Source of the DNA: an uncultured Eubacteriaceae bacterium
GTDB lineage: Bacteria > Bacillota > Clostridia > Oscillospirales > Acutalibacteraceae
DNA length: 5,368 nucleotides
NCBI GenBank assembly: GCA_937905915.1
Contig: CALCVR010000133.1
Location: forward strand, 1-5,368
Reading direction: 5' to 3'
Part shown: one piece after another, positions 1-5,368 of the stretch
How positions within the stretch are numbered: position 1 is the first letter of the stretch
How the letters are laid out: the number at the start of each line of letters is the position of its first letter
The notes under the pieces: generated by a model
What the model was told of the DNA's origin: nothing
What the model saw: the letters and a program-made list of their open reading frames with translations, nothing else
Databases searched by the model: none
Program-made: the position numbers and the translations under genes

Positions 1-42
1 GCGGATTCTCAAATATATGACAAGTGAATTAACTTTACAAAT

Positions 43-1338
43 TTAAGGGTGCTGTAAAGTGCCTACACACCAATTTTTCTCTATTTTTTGTAAGAGAACA
101 TCCTCAATTTGTCCGCCTAAAGGCTGGCCGCTGACCACATGGATGGGAGTATAATTGGGAGAGTATCCTTCCCATACGCCCGGCGACACCTGCTGCTCAA
201 ACAGGACGGGGAAGACACATCCAATCTGACTTTCCCAAAAAGAATGACGGGAAACATCGGTACATTCCATCATGCGTCGGCTACGCTGTTCTTTTTCCAT
301 TTTGGGAACTTGGTTTTCCATCAAAGCGGCTTTGGTACCGGGTCGGATGGAATAAGCAAATACATGCACACGGGCAAAGCCAACTTTTTGGACAAATGAC
401 AAAGATTCTTCAAAATGCTCTCTGGTTTCACCAGGGAAACCTACCATTACATCGGTGGTGATGGCACAGTGGGGAAATGCCTGCCTTAGATGGGTTACAA
501 TTTCCAGATATTGCTCCGGGGTATAGTGACGGTTCATATCCCGTAGGGTGGCTTCGCAACCGCTTTGCAGAGAGAGATGAAAATGAGGACACAAGTTTTG
601 CAGTTTTGCAATGCGCTCAATAAAGGAAGGAGTAAAGCAATCCGGCTCCAAAGAGCCCAAACGGATGCGCTCCATTTCCTTTACTGAACAAGCGGTCTCC
701 AGCGCATCGGCCAAAGACGCGCCGCAGTCCTCACCATAGGCCGAAAGGTTGATGCCGGTGAGCACCGTTTCCCGATAACCGGCCTTGGCTTGTGCTGCCA
801 CTTCCTGACGGACCAAATCCAGATCCTTGGACCGCACGGGACCGCGAGCAGTGGGGATAATGCAGTAAGAACAGTATCGATTGCATCCGTCCTCGATTTT
901 GACGGTAGCGCGGGTGCGTTCGGAAAAATCGGTAGCCTTCATATCCTCAAAAGTCTCATCATTGGTATGAGGCTCAATATCCACAATGCGATCACGACGC
1001 TGCAAAAAATCCTGGATGTGCATGGCCAGACGGGAACGGTTTTTGGCGCCCAGGATGATGTCAGCTTCCGGTAACGCATCCACAATGTCGGGATGGGCCT
1101 GGGGATAACATCCGGTCAGCACAATCACAGCATCGGGATTCTGGAGACGGCATCGATGCAATAATTTACGTGCCTTGCTGTCGCTTTCGCTAGTGACAGT
1201 ACAGGAATTGATGACAATAACAGATGGATCTTCCCCCTCCTCAGCCGGCAGAAAACCAGCTTGTTTTAGGGCGCCGGCCATGGCCTCTGTTTCATATTGA
1301 TTGACTTTGCAACCCAATGTATAAAATCGTACGGTCAA
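43..1338 (-). CDS. mtaB: tRNA (N6-L-threonylcarbamoyladenosine(37)-C2)-methylthiotransferase, MtaB type
   Basis: Predicted cytosolic radical SAM enzyme of 431 residues that adds a methylthio group to t6A37 of tRNA(Lys), giving ms2t6A, which supports accurate decoding of AAA/AAG codons (known for the family). Seen: an N-terminal UPF0004/MTTase domain with three cluster cysteines, C10 (TLGCKVNQYETE), C46 (NSCTV) and C77 (TGCYPQ). Then comes the radical SAM cluster motif CNRYCSYC (C152, C156, C159) in a domain of roughly residues 140-360, and a C-terminal TRAM-like tail (about 370-431, with GYSPNY). TLGCKVNQYET is the MtaB signature and separates it from MiaB and RimO. Start: I chose TTG at 1338 because GAGGGG (1346-1351) sits 7 nt upstream and the family normally begins just before the RFYTLGC segment. 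The open frame continues upstream to 1413, but that extension is not family-like and an in-frame GTG at 1353 lacks a ribosome binding site. All key residues are intact. It is divergent from the next gene and appears monocistronic as far as visible. Confidence 0.95.
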   Translation of the reverse strand: MTVRFYTLGCKVNQYETEAMAGALKQAGFLPAEEGEDPSVIVINSCTVTSESDSKARKLLHRCRLQNPDAVIVLTGCYPQAHPDIVDALPEADIILGAKNRSRLAMHIQDFLQRRDRIVDIEPHTNDETFEDMKATDFSERTRATVKIEDGCNRYCSYCIIPTARGPVRSKDLDLVRQEVAAQAKAGYRETVLTGINLSAYGEDCGASLADALETACSVKEMERIRLGSLEPDCFTPSFIERIAKLQNLCPHFHLSLQSGCEATLRDMNRHYTPEQYLEIVTHLRQAFPHCAITTDVMVGFPGETREHFEESLSFVQKVGFARVHVFAYSIRPGTKAALMENQVPKMEKEQRSRRMMECTDVSRHSFWESQIGCVFPVLFEQQVSPGVWEGYSPNYTPIHVVSGQPLGGQIEDVLLQKIEKNWCVGTLQHP

Positions 1339-1421
1339 AAACGATCCCCTCACTTTAAAAAGATAAAACACAACAAGGTTTGTTATCCTATCAAAAAGTT
1401 GGCCAAAAGCCAATCTATTAA

Positions 1422-1450
1422 AATATAGTATACTTACCCTGTTTTTTCAA
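1422..1450 (-). promoter_or_regulatory. Sigma-A-type promoter for mtaB
   Basis: Read on the minus strand, TTGAAA (complement of 1445-1450) and TATATT (complement of 1422-1427) are separated by 17 bp, close to the sigma-A consensus. The expected start near 1415 would give a leader of about 77 nt. That leader begins with a small TTGGC/GCCAA hairpin (1399-1413) followed by a run of five T on the minus strand. Confidence 0.65.
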
Positions 1451-1467
1451 GGGAATCAAATCAAATG

Positions 1468-1497
1468 TTGCAATTCCAGGTGGAATAGGCGTATAAT
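1468..1497 (+). promoter_or_regulatory. Sigma-A-type promoter for the HPr-like gene
   Basis: TTGCAA (1468-1473), an 18-bp spacer and a perfect TATAAT (1492-1497) form a strong vegetative promoter. The predicted start near 1504 lies about 45 nt before the ATG at 1549. It diverges from the mtaB promoter, whose -35 is less than 20 bp away, so a regulator bound here could affect both genes. Confidence 0.8.
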
Positions 1498-1517
1498 AAG
1501 TCTATTCCATCCAGGAA
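1473..1517. promoter_or_regulatory. Candidate operator: repeated ATTCCA/TGGAAT half-sites around the -10
   Basis: ATTCCA (1473-1478), GG, TGGAAT (1481-1486) is a perfect 6-bp inverted repeat in the spacer between -35 and -10. TGGAATAG (1481-1488) is also mirrored by CTATTCCA (1502-1509) on the other side of the -10, and the match continues imperfectly (TTCCAGG against CCAGGAA, to 1517). Three half-sites of one sequence flanking TATAAT suggest a binding site for a dimeric or tetrameric repressor. The regulator is not identifiable from this window. Confidence 0.5.
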
Positions 1518-1548
1518 CAATCAATTGATTTTAGGAGGCGTTAGCGGT

Positions 1549-1776
1549 ATGACGAATGTGACCATCACCCTTTCATCCATCAACGATGTCAAAAACTTTG
1601 TGAACATTGTAAATCGTTACCCTTTTGATGTAGAACTGATTTGCGGAAAATACGTAGTAGACGCCAAATCTATTATGGGTATTTTCAGTTTGGATCTTTC
1701 TCAGAAATTGCTGTTGCAGGCCGAGTGCGGCAAGGACGACCCTTTCTGGGAGGAAATCAAACCGTTTTTGGCTTAA
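1549..1776 (+). CDS. HPr-like protein lacking the phosphorylatable histidine (Crh-like)
   Basis: A 75-residue cytosolic protein of the HPr fold. Seen: the second half matches HPr closely (NRYPFDVEL, then VVDAKSIMGIFSLDL), and KSIMG contains Ser41, the counterpart of regulatory Ser46 of Bacillus HPr. The region that should hold the active-site His15 and Arg17 (GIHARPA in HPr) reads SSINDVK, so by ungapped alignment His15 is replaced by Ser10 and Arg17 by Asn12. It therefore cannot act as a PTS phosphocarrier by the known mechanism. Established: Bacillus Crh also lacks His15, keeps Ser46 and acts as a CcpA corepressor after HPr kinase action. Inference: this is a Crh-like carbon-control protein, although the HPr kinase and CcpA partners are not in view. 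Start: ATG 1549 follows AGGAGG (1533-1538) with 10 nt spacing, and the in-frame TTG at 1525 would lie upstream of that site. It has its own promoter and terminator, so it is monocistronic and not part of a ptsHI operon. Confidence 0.85.
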   Translation: MTNVTITLSSINDVKNFVNIVNRYPFDVELICGKYVVDAKSIMGIFSLDLSQKLLLQAECGKDDPFWEEIKPFLA

Positions 1777-1794
1777 TGGAAAAGCATGAGATAG

Positions 1795-1857
1795 AAAAGA
1801 GCGGCAGCGGTAAAGTCCTAAAAACAGGATTTTTGTCGTAGCCGCTCTTTTGTTTTT
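1795..1857 (+). terminator. Long hairpin rho-independent terminator after the HPr-like gene
   Basis: AAAAGAGCGGC (1795-1805) pairs perfectly with GCCGCTCTTTT (1841-1851). Allowing G-U pairs, the stem continues through 1808-1819 with 1826-1838 and a single bulged base, closed by an AAAAAC loop. T-rich sequence follows (1848-1857). It lies 18 nt after the stop codon and insulates the HPr-like gene from the carboxypeptidase gene. Confidence 0.88.
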
Positions 1858-1862
1858 ATGGG

Positions 1863-1868
1863 TATAAT
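1863..1868 (+). promoter_or_regulatory. Possible -10 element for the carboxypeptidase gene
   Basis: A perfect TATAAT lies 60 nt upstream of the ATG at 1928, immediately after the terminator of the previous gene. No convincing -35 is found 16-18 bp upstream, where the terminator stem lies. It is offered as the best candidate because the preceding terminator implies that a promoter must exist in this gap. Confidence 0.35.
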
Positions 1869-1927
1869 CAGGGAAAGCCGGCCATACTCATTTACCATAC
1901 GATTCTACAATTGCGGAGGTGTGGGGA

Positions 1928-3124
1928 ATGAGTATAGGAAAGCGATGGATTGCAGTATTAACGGCTCTGATGTTGGTACTGTGCAGTATGTCCATGGCAG
2001 TAGGCGCCGACGGATCGACTGGACCAGAGGTACAGGCGACCGAAGCGGTTCCATCCGGCCAGCCGGTGGAGATTCACGCCAAATCTGCGGTGCTGATGGA
2101 GGTATCCACCGGAAAAGTACTTTATGAGATGAATTCCCATGAGAAGCGAGCGCCGGCATCCATCACCAAGGTTATGACCGCCCTGCTCACCATGGAGGCA
2201 GTGGAGAGCGGCCGTATTTCTCTGGACGATATGGTACTTGTCAGCGAACATGCCCAGTCCCTAGGTGGAACCACCATTTTCTTAGAGGCGGGGGGACAGA
2301 TGTCGGGCAATGACATGCTCAAGGGCATGATGGTCAACAGTGCAAACGACGCTGCGGTAGCCTTGGGGGAGCACATCGCAGGCTCAGAGGAAGCCTTTGT
2401 GGCTATGATGAACCAGCGCGCACAGGAGCTGGGGATGACCGATACCCACTTTGTCAACTGCCACGGTCTGGATGCCGAAGGGCATGAGACAACAGCCCAT
2501 GATATCGGCATCATGTCGGTGGAACTGCTCCGCCATGAGAAGATCATGGACTATACAACTATCTGGACCGACAGCCTCCGAAACGGCGCCACAGGATTGG
2601 CCAACACCAACCGGCTTATCCGATTTTACGAATATGCCACGGGATTAAAGACCGGCACAACCAATCATGCAGGACGATGTGTATCGGCATCAGCCAGGAA
2701 GGACGGCCTTCATTTGGTGGCGGTTGTATTGGGCGGCGAACAAAAAAACGATCAATTTAATGGTGCGAGGAATCTGCTGGAATGGGGATTTGCCAATTAT
2801 TCGCTGGTGGAACCACCTATAGAGCAGGATCTTCTTAAACCAGTAAAGGTGCTCCACGGCGTGGAAGCCCAAGTAGAGCTGGAGAACGACAGCATTGGGA
2901 AAGTGCTGTTGGAGAAAGGGAAGGAAGGACAGCTCCAGTGTGCAGTAGATTTGGCCGAAGATGTAGAGGCTCCGGTAGAAAAGGGGCAGGTTCTGGGCAA
3001 GATAGTCATAACGGCTGATGGAGAAACCATTACAGAAATCCCGTTAAAGGCGTCAAAAGCGGTGGAAAAGCTATCCTTTGGCAAGGCGTTTGAACTGCTG
3101 ATCCAAGAGATACTCAGTCTCTAG
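1928..3124 (+). CDS. D-alanyl-D-alanine carboxypeptidase (peptidase S11, DacF/PBP5 type)
   Basis: A 398-residue exported penicillin-binding protein that removes the terminal D-Ala of peptidoglycan pentapeptides and so limits cross-linking (family knowledge). Seen: a signal peptide (KR at 5-6, hydrophobic stretch about 8-24, likely cleavage after A27). The complete S11 catalytic set follows: S78-I-T-K81 (SxxK nucleophile), S138-A-N140 (SxN) and K241-T-G243 (KTG). The intervening NCHGLDAEGHETTAHDI resembles the family's NPHGL...TTAYDL. A C-terminal PBP5_C-like beta domain (about 275-375) is followed by a probable amphipathic helix (LSFGKAFELLIQEIL) that could tether the protein to the membrane surface. 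Start: ATG 1928 has GGAGGTG (1915-1921) 6 nt upstream, and the in-frame GTG at 1919 falls inside that site. The length fits DacF/DacB-like enzymes, but which of dacA, dacB or dacF it corresponds to cannot be settled. No spoIIA genes follow, unlike the Bacillus dacF locus. No clear terminator is visible after the gene. Confidence 0.95.
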   Translation: MSIGKRWIAVLTALMLVLCSMSMAVGADGSTGPEVQATEAVPSGQPVEIHAKSAVLMEVSTGKVLYEMNSHEKRAPASITKVMTALLTMEAVESGRISLDDMVLVSEHAQSLGGTTIFLEAGGQMSGNDMLKGMMVNSANDAAVALGEHIAGSEEAFVAMMNQRAQELGMTDTHFVNCHGLDAEGHETTAHDIGIMSVELLRHEKIMDYTTIWTDSLRNGATGLANTNRLIRFYEYATGLKTGTTNHAGRCVSASARKDGLHLVAVVLGGEQKNDQFNGARNLLEWGFANYSLVEPPIEQDLLKPVKVLHGVEAQVELENDSIGKVLLEKGKEGQLQCAVDLAEDVEAPVEKGQVLGKIVITADGETITEIPLKASKAVEKLSFGKAFELLIQEILSL

Positions 3125-3241
3125 AGTGGAAGATTGTCCATATAGGTTGTAGATAGTGTCTAAGAAGAAAGTGGAAAATGTAGTCAAACGCCTGAAATTG
3201 TGAATTAGTCGTTAAATCAGCACAAAAATCACTTTGGCGTC
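3125..3241. other. Intergenic stretch with no supported feature
   Basis: This is the first part of the 305-bp gap between the carboxypeptidase gene and pgi. I see no gene and no GC-rich hairpin with a T-run that would end the upstream transcript. There is only a weak, widely spaced ACGCC (3188-3192)/GGCGT (3236-3240) inverted repeat whose right arm abuts the pgi -35 box. Confidence 0.5.
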
Positions 3242-3270
3242 TTGCAATTTTGCGGGTTATCATGTACAAT
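3242..3270 (+). promoter_or_regulatory. Sigma-A-type promoter for pgi
   Basis: TTGCAA (3242-3247), a 17-bp spacer and TACAAT (3265-3270) give near-consensus spacing and sequence. The expected start at about 3276-3278 leaves a leader of about 150 nt before the pgi ATG. Confidence 0.8.
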
Positions 3271-3273
3271 AAA

Positions 3274-3363
3274 TACAAGTCCTAAGGAGTTGTCGAAGAT
3301 TTCTGTGGTTATAGTAACAATTTTCTTTGGAATCTTGGGTAATCCTGGGATGTAGGACTTGTA
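3274..3363 (+). promoter_or_regulatory. Structured 5' leader element of pgi (possible cis-regulatory RNA)
   Basis: TACAAGTCCTA (3274-3284) and TAGGACTTGTA (3353-3363) are perfect 11-bp complements that enclose 68 nt. The left arm begins where transcription should start, as in the closing P1 helix of many riboswitches. Inside, AAGATTTC (3296-3303) can pair over 8 bp with GGAATCTT (3329-3336, one G-U), and GTTA (3308-3311) with TAAC (3315-3318). AGGA (3285-3288) can pair with TCCT (3343-3346), nearly continuing P1. I do not recognise a named riboswitch class, and no terminator follows. The long inverted repeat could instead be a DNA operator. Confidence 0.5.
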
Positions 3364-3380
3364 AGGGGTTCATCGCAGCC

Positions 3381-3408
3381 GTTGGATGCAAAATATGGAG
3401 TGTCCAAC
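3381..3408 (+). promoter_or_regulatory. Second hairpin in the pgi leader
   Basis: GTTGGA (3381-3386) pairs perfectly with TCCAAC (3403-3408), and T3387/G3402 can add a G-U pair around an A-rich loop. The hairpin ends 7 nt before the AAGGAGGT ribosome binding site (3416-3423) and does not cover it. No T-run follows, so it is not a terminator. It may form an expression platform or an mRNA-stabilising element together with the upstream structure. Confidence 0.4.
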
Positions 3409-3429
3409 CAAAGGTAAGGAGGTCATCAA

Positions 3430-4767
3430 ATGGCAGTCCGTTTAGATGATAAGCATGTCCGTGACTTTATCCAGCCTCATGAGCTGGAAGCAATTCAGTG
3501 CCAAGTGGAGGCGGCCCATCAGGTGCTGCATCAAGGCACAGGCTTGGGAAACGATTTTTTAGGGTGGTTGACCCTTCCCGACGATTATGACAAAGAGGAG
3601 TTTGCCCGCATCCAAAAAGCGGCGGAAAAGATCCGTTCCGACTCGGATGTCTTGATTGTCATCGGCATTGGTGGTTCTTATTTAGGAGCCAGAGCAGCCA
3701 TTGAATTTTTGCATTCTCCGCTTTATAATAACTTGAAAAAGGATACGCCGGATATCTACTTTGCTGGTAATTCCATCAGTTCCAGCGCACTAAATGATAT
3801 CCTTTCCCTGTGCGAGGGACGGGATGTATCGGTCAATGTAATTTCAAAATCCGGTACGACTACCGAACCGGCTATTGCCTTCCGCGTATTTAAAAAGTAT
3901 CTGGAAGAACGTTACGGCGTCGAAGGGGCTAAGGGTCGTATTTATGCTACCACAGATAAGAAAAAAGGCACCTTGAAAAAGCTGGCCGATGAGCAGGGCT
4001 ATGAAACCTTTGTGGTCCCGGACAATGTGGGAGGCCGTTTCTCAGTGCTGACAGCGGTCGGACTTTTGCCCATCGCCGTTTCAGGGGCGGACATCAGCGC
4101 TATTATGCAAGGTGCTTCCGACGCCGCAAAAGCATATAGTAACCCTGCTTTGGATCAAAACGACTGTTACCGCTACGCCGCTCTGCGAAATATTTTATAC
4201 CGCAAAGGCAAAGCCATTGAGCTGCTGGTCAGTTATGAACCGCAGTTTACTATGGTGGCCGAGTGGTGGAAGCAGCTGTACGGCGAAAGCGAAGGCAAGG
4301 ATGGCAAGAGTTTATTCCCGGCATCGGTTACCTTCTCTACAGATCTGCATTCCATGGGCCAGTTCATCCAGGATGGAACCCGGAATCTGTTTGAGACGGT
4401 AGTGCTGTTTGACAAAGCTCGTTCGGAGCTCATTATTGAAGAGGATCCCAACGATGGCGACGGACTTAATTTCTTGGCTGGTAAGCCTATGTCTTATGTC
4501 AACCGCAAGGCATTTGAAGGCACCGTCCTAGCCCATACCGACGGCGGCGTACCTAATCTGGTTCTGTCCATCCCGGAAGCAAATGCTTATGAGTATGGCT
4601 ATATGACCTACTTCTTTGAAAAAGCCTGCGGTATCTCCGGCTATATGATGGGGGTCAATCCCTTCAACCAGCCCGGCGTAGAGGACTATAAGCGCAATAT
4701 GTTCGCTTTGCTAGGAAAACCAGGTTATGAGGAACAAAAGCAAGCGCTGGAACAGCGGTTGCAGTAA
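3430..4767 (+). CDS. pgi: Glucose-6-phosphate isomerase
   Basis: A cytosolic enzyme of 445 residues that interconverts glucose-6-phosphate and fructose-6-phosphate in glycolysis and gluconeogenesis. The length is that of the compact Firmicutes PGI form. Seen: two SIS-type sugar-phosphate domains. Phosphate-binding segments are GIGGSYLGA (79-87) and SKSGTTTEP (139-147). The first PGI signature is [14 protein letters not shown] (198-211). A catalytic-glutamate region lies at YGESEGKDG (284-292), with Glu286 or Glu288 as the likely base. [16 protein letters not shown] lies at 358-373. The second PGI signature, [18 protein letters not shown] (404-421), ends in the conserved Lys421. No key motif is missing. 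Start: ATG 3430 follows an almost ideal AAGGAGGT (3416-3423) with 6 nt spacing, and the N-terminus aligns in character with Bacillus PGI (HELE, then [21 protein letters not shown]). It is driven by the promoter at 3242-3270 through a structured leader. A P-loop protein gene follows after 75 bp without an obvious terminator. Confidence 0.98.
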   Translation: MAVRLDDKHVRDFIQPHELEAIQCQVEAAHQVLHQGTGLGNDFLGWLTLPDDYDKEEFARIQKAAEKIRSDSDVLIVIGIGGSYLGARAAIEFLHSPLYNNLKKDTPDIYFAGNSISSSALNDILSLCEGRDVSVNVISKSGTTTEPAIAFRVFKKYLEERYGVEGAKGRIYATTDKKKGTLKKLADEQGYETFVVPDNVGGRFSVLTAVGLLPIAVSGADISAIMQGASDAAKAYSNPALDQNDCYRYAALRNILYRKGKAIELLVSYEPQFTMVAEWWKQLYGESEGKDGKSLFPASVTFSTDLHSMGQFIQDGTRNLFETVVLFDKARSELIIEEDPNDGDGLNFLAGKPMSYVNRKAFEGTVLAHTDGGVPNLVLSIPEANAYEYGYMTYFFEKACGISGYMMGVNPFNQPGVEDYKRNMFALLGKPGYEEQKQALEQRLQ

Positions 4768-4842
4768 GCAAAGCGGTTATTTCTTTTCTTTCGTTTAAAA
4801 TGGCCGAAAAGGTCAAATTTACAATAACAGGAGGAATTTCCC

Positions 4843-5259
4843 ATGATCAAACTGATTGTTGGTAAAAAAGGCTCCGGAAAAACAAAGGCATTGCTGGAAC
4901 TGGTAAACAAAGCGTTGGATCAGTCCAAAGGGCATGTTGTTTTTATCGAGAAAAGCGCGAAATTGCTTTATGATATCAGCCATAAAGCGAGATTGCTGGA
5001 TGCTGATAGTTATGATATCCATGGCTATGATGCTTTTTATGGTTTCATCAGCGGTATGTGTGCTGGCGACTACGACATCACCGATATTTTCATCGATGGT
5101 ACTTTGAAGATCGGCGGCAATGATCTGGCAGCTTTTGCCCAGTTTAATCAGAAGGTGGCTGCTCTGGCTGAGAAACACGAGGTCAATATTGTATTCTCCG
5201 TGTCGGCTGATGCAGCGGATCTCAAGGATATTGACGCCAACGAGATTATGCATCCGTAA
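4843..5259 (+). CDS. Small P-loop NTPase of unknown function
   Basis: A 138-residue soluble protein that starts directly with a nucleotide-binding fold. Seen: MIKLIVGKKGSGKTK has a complete Walker A motif (G7-K-K-G-S-G-K13-T14). A candidate Walker B strand is TDIFID (80-85, Asp85), and a further hydrophobic strand, NIVFSVSAD (115-123), resembles the sensor strand of compact P-loop proteins. There is no signal peptide, membrane segment or zinc-binding cysteine set. Similar short clostridial proteins are, to my recollection, sometimes labelled 'twitching motility protein PilT', but this one is far too short for PilT and lacks its His and Asp boxes, so I do not adopt that name. The thymidine-kinase or adenylate-kinase group is another possibility, but no nucleoside-binding lid or zinc motif is seen. 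Start: ATG 4843 follows AGGAGG (4829-4834) with 8 nt spacing. The gap after pgi lacks a clear terminator or promoter, so co-transcription with pgi is likely. A strong terminator follows 25 nt after the stop. Confidence 0.85.
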   Translation: MIKLIVGKKGSGKTKALLELVNKALDQSKGHVVFIEKSAKLLYDISHKARLLDADSYDIHGYDAFYGFISGMCAGDYDITDIFIDGTLKIGGNDLAAFAQFNQKVAALAEKHEVNIVFSVSADAADLKDIDANEIMHP

Positions 5260-5284
5260 TTGTGAAATGGCAGAATAAAAAATG

Positions 5285-5320
5285 CGCCTGCTGTAAAGTT
5301 TTACAGCAGGCGTTTTGTTG
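5285..5320. terminator. Strong, probably bidirectional rho-independent terminator
   Basis: CGCCTGCTGTAA (5285-5296) and TTACAGCAGGCG (5301-5312) form a perfect 12-bp stem with an AGTT loop. It is followed by TTTTGTTG on the plus strand and preceded by six A (5277-5282), which read as T on the minus strand. It ends the pgi/P-loop transcript and could also end a convergent transcript entering from the right. Confidence 0.93.
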
Positions 5321-5329
5321 TATTACGAA

Positions 5330-5352
5330 AACCACTCGCAAGGCGAGTGGTT
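5330..5352. repeat. Perfect 10-bp inverted repeat, possible minus-strand terminator
   Basis: AACCACTCGC (5330-5339) and GCGAGTGGTT (5343-5352) pair perfectly around a 3-nt AAG loop. On the minus strand the stem is followed by only a few T (TTTTCG, counting the stem's last two), so it could terminate a convergent gene lying outside the window. It could also be a copy of a dispersed palindromic intergenic repeat. It sits only 17 nt after the terminator stem before it. Confidence 0.6.
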
Positions 5353-5368
5353 CCAAAGAAGGCTAATG

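Noticed and set aside
1..42. The AT-rich left edge beyond the mtaB stop codon.
   Set aside because: It is too short to assign, with no hairpin or coding signal visible.
1862..1889. Forespore-type promoter before the carboxypeptidase gene: GTATA (1862-1866) and GGCCATACTC (1880-1889).
   Set aside because: The elements resemble sigma-F/sigma-G boxes, but the spacing is about 2 bp too short and the last -10 base does not match, so it is not better than chance.
2122..2547. A 141-codon minus-strand frame inside the carboxypeptidase gene.
   Set aside because: It is a serine-rich, low-complexity antisense shadow of a gene whose catalytic motifs are complete.
3386..3445. A 19-codon upstream open frame (ATG 3386 to TAG 3443) that overlaps the pgi start.
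   Set aside because: No ribosome binding site precedes either of its ATG codons, and its apparent coding sequence runs through the pgi ribosome binding site.
4798..4826. Possible terminator (TGGCC-GAAAA-GGTCA, 4801-4815) or promoter (TACAAT, 4820-4825) between pgi and the P-loop gene.
   Set aside because: The 5-bp stem contains a G-U pair and has no T-run. The -10-like box has no -35, and its start point would fall at the ribosome binding site.
4819..5253. A 144-codon minus-strand frame opposite the P-loop gene.
   Set aside because: It lacks a recognisable domain or ribosome binding site and is antisense to a gene with a clear Walker A motif and AGGAGG.
1..5368. Search for CRISPR repeats, insertion-sequence ends, tRNA genes, and toxin-antitoxin or defence genes.
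   Set aside because: No repeated spacer pattern, transposase motif, tRNA-like fold or defence-type protein is visible; the gene content is housekeeping.

Overview
The window reads as chromosomal DNA from a low-to-mid GC Firmicute, most likely a clostridial anaerobe of the Oscillospiraceae/Ruminococcaceae type. The support is strong AGGAGG-type ribosome binding sites, sigma-A-like promoters, a Firmicutes-length glucose-6-phosphate isomerase, a clostridial DacF-type carboxypeptidase, an MtaB-type methylthiotransferase, and an HPr-like protein that keeps the regulatory serine but not the catalytic histidine. The family assignment is inference from protein character, not a database result.

Layout from left to right. 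On the minus strand lies mtaB (43-1338), a tRNA-modifying radical SAM enzyme. A divergent control region (about 1339-1548) carries a minus-strand promoter for mtaB and a plus-strand promoter for a small HPr-like gene (1549-1776). That second promoter is surrounded by repeated ATTCCA/TGGAAT half-sites that look like an operator. A long hairpin terminator (1795-1857) closes the HPr-like gene. Next come a secreted D-Ala-D-Ala carboxypeptidase (1928-3124), a gene-free stretch with a clear sigma-A promoter (3242-3270), and a 5' leader of about 150 nt with two predicted hairpins. The leader leads into pgi (3430-4767). A small P-loop NTPase of unknown function (4843-5259) follows pgi after 75 bp and is probably co-transcribed with it. 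The window ends with a strong bidirectional terminator (5285-5320) and a second perfect hairpin (5330-5352).

The genes are mostly housekeeping: translation fidelity, cell-wall trimming and central carbon flow. The HPr-like protein (possible carbon-catabolite regulator) and pgi (entry of glucose-6-phosphate into glycolysis) share a carbon-metabolism theme, but they are separate transcription units and nothing here links them directly. I see no defence island, mobile element, CRISPR array, tRNA or rRNA. The items most worth following are the structured pgi leader, the histidine-less HPr-like protein with its operator-like promoter, and the uncharacterised P-loop protein downstream of pgi.
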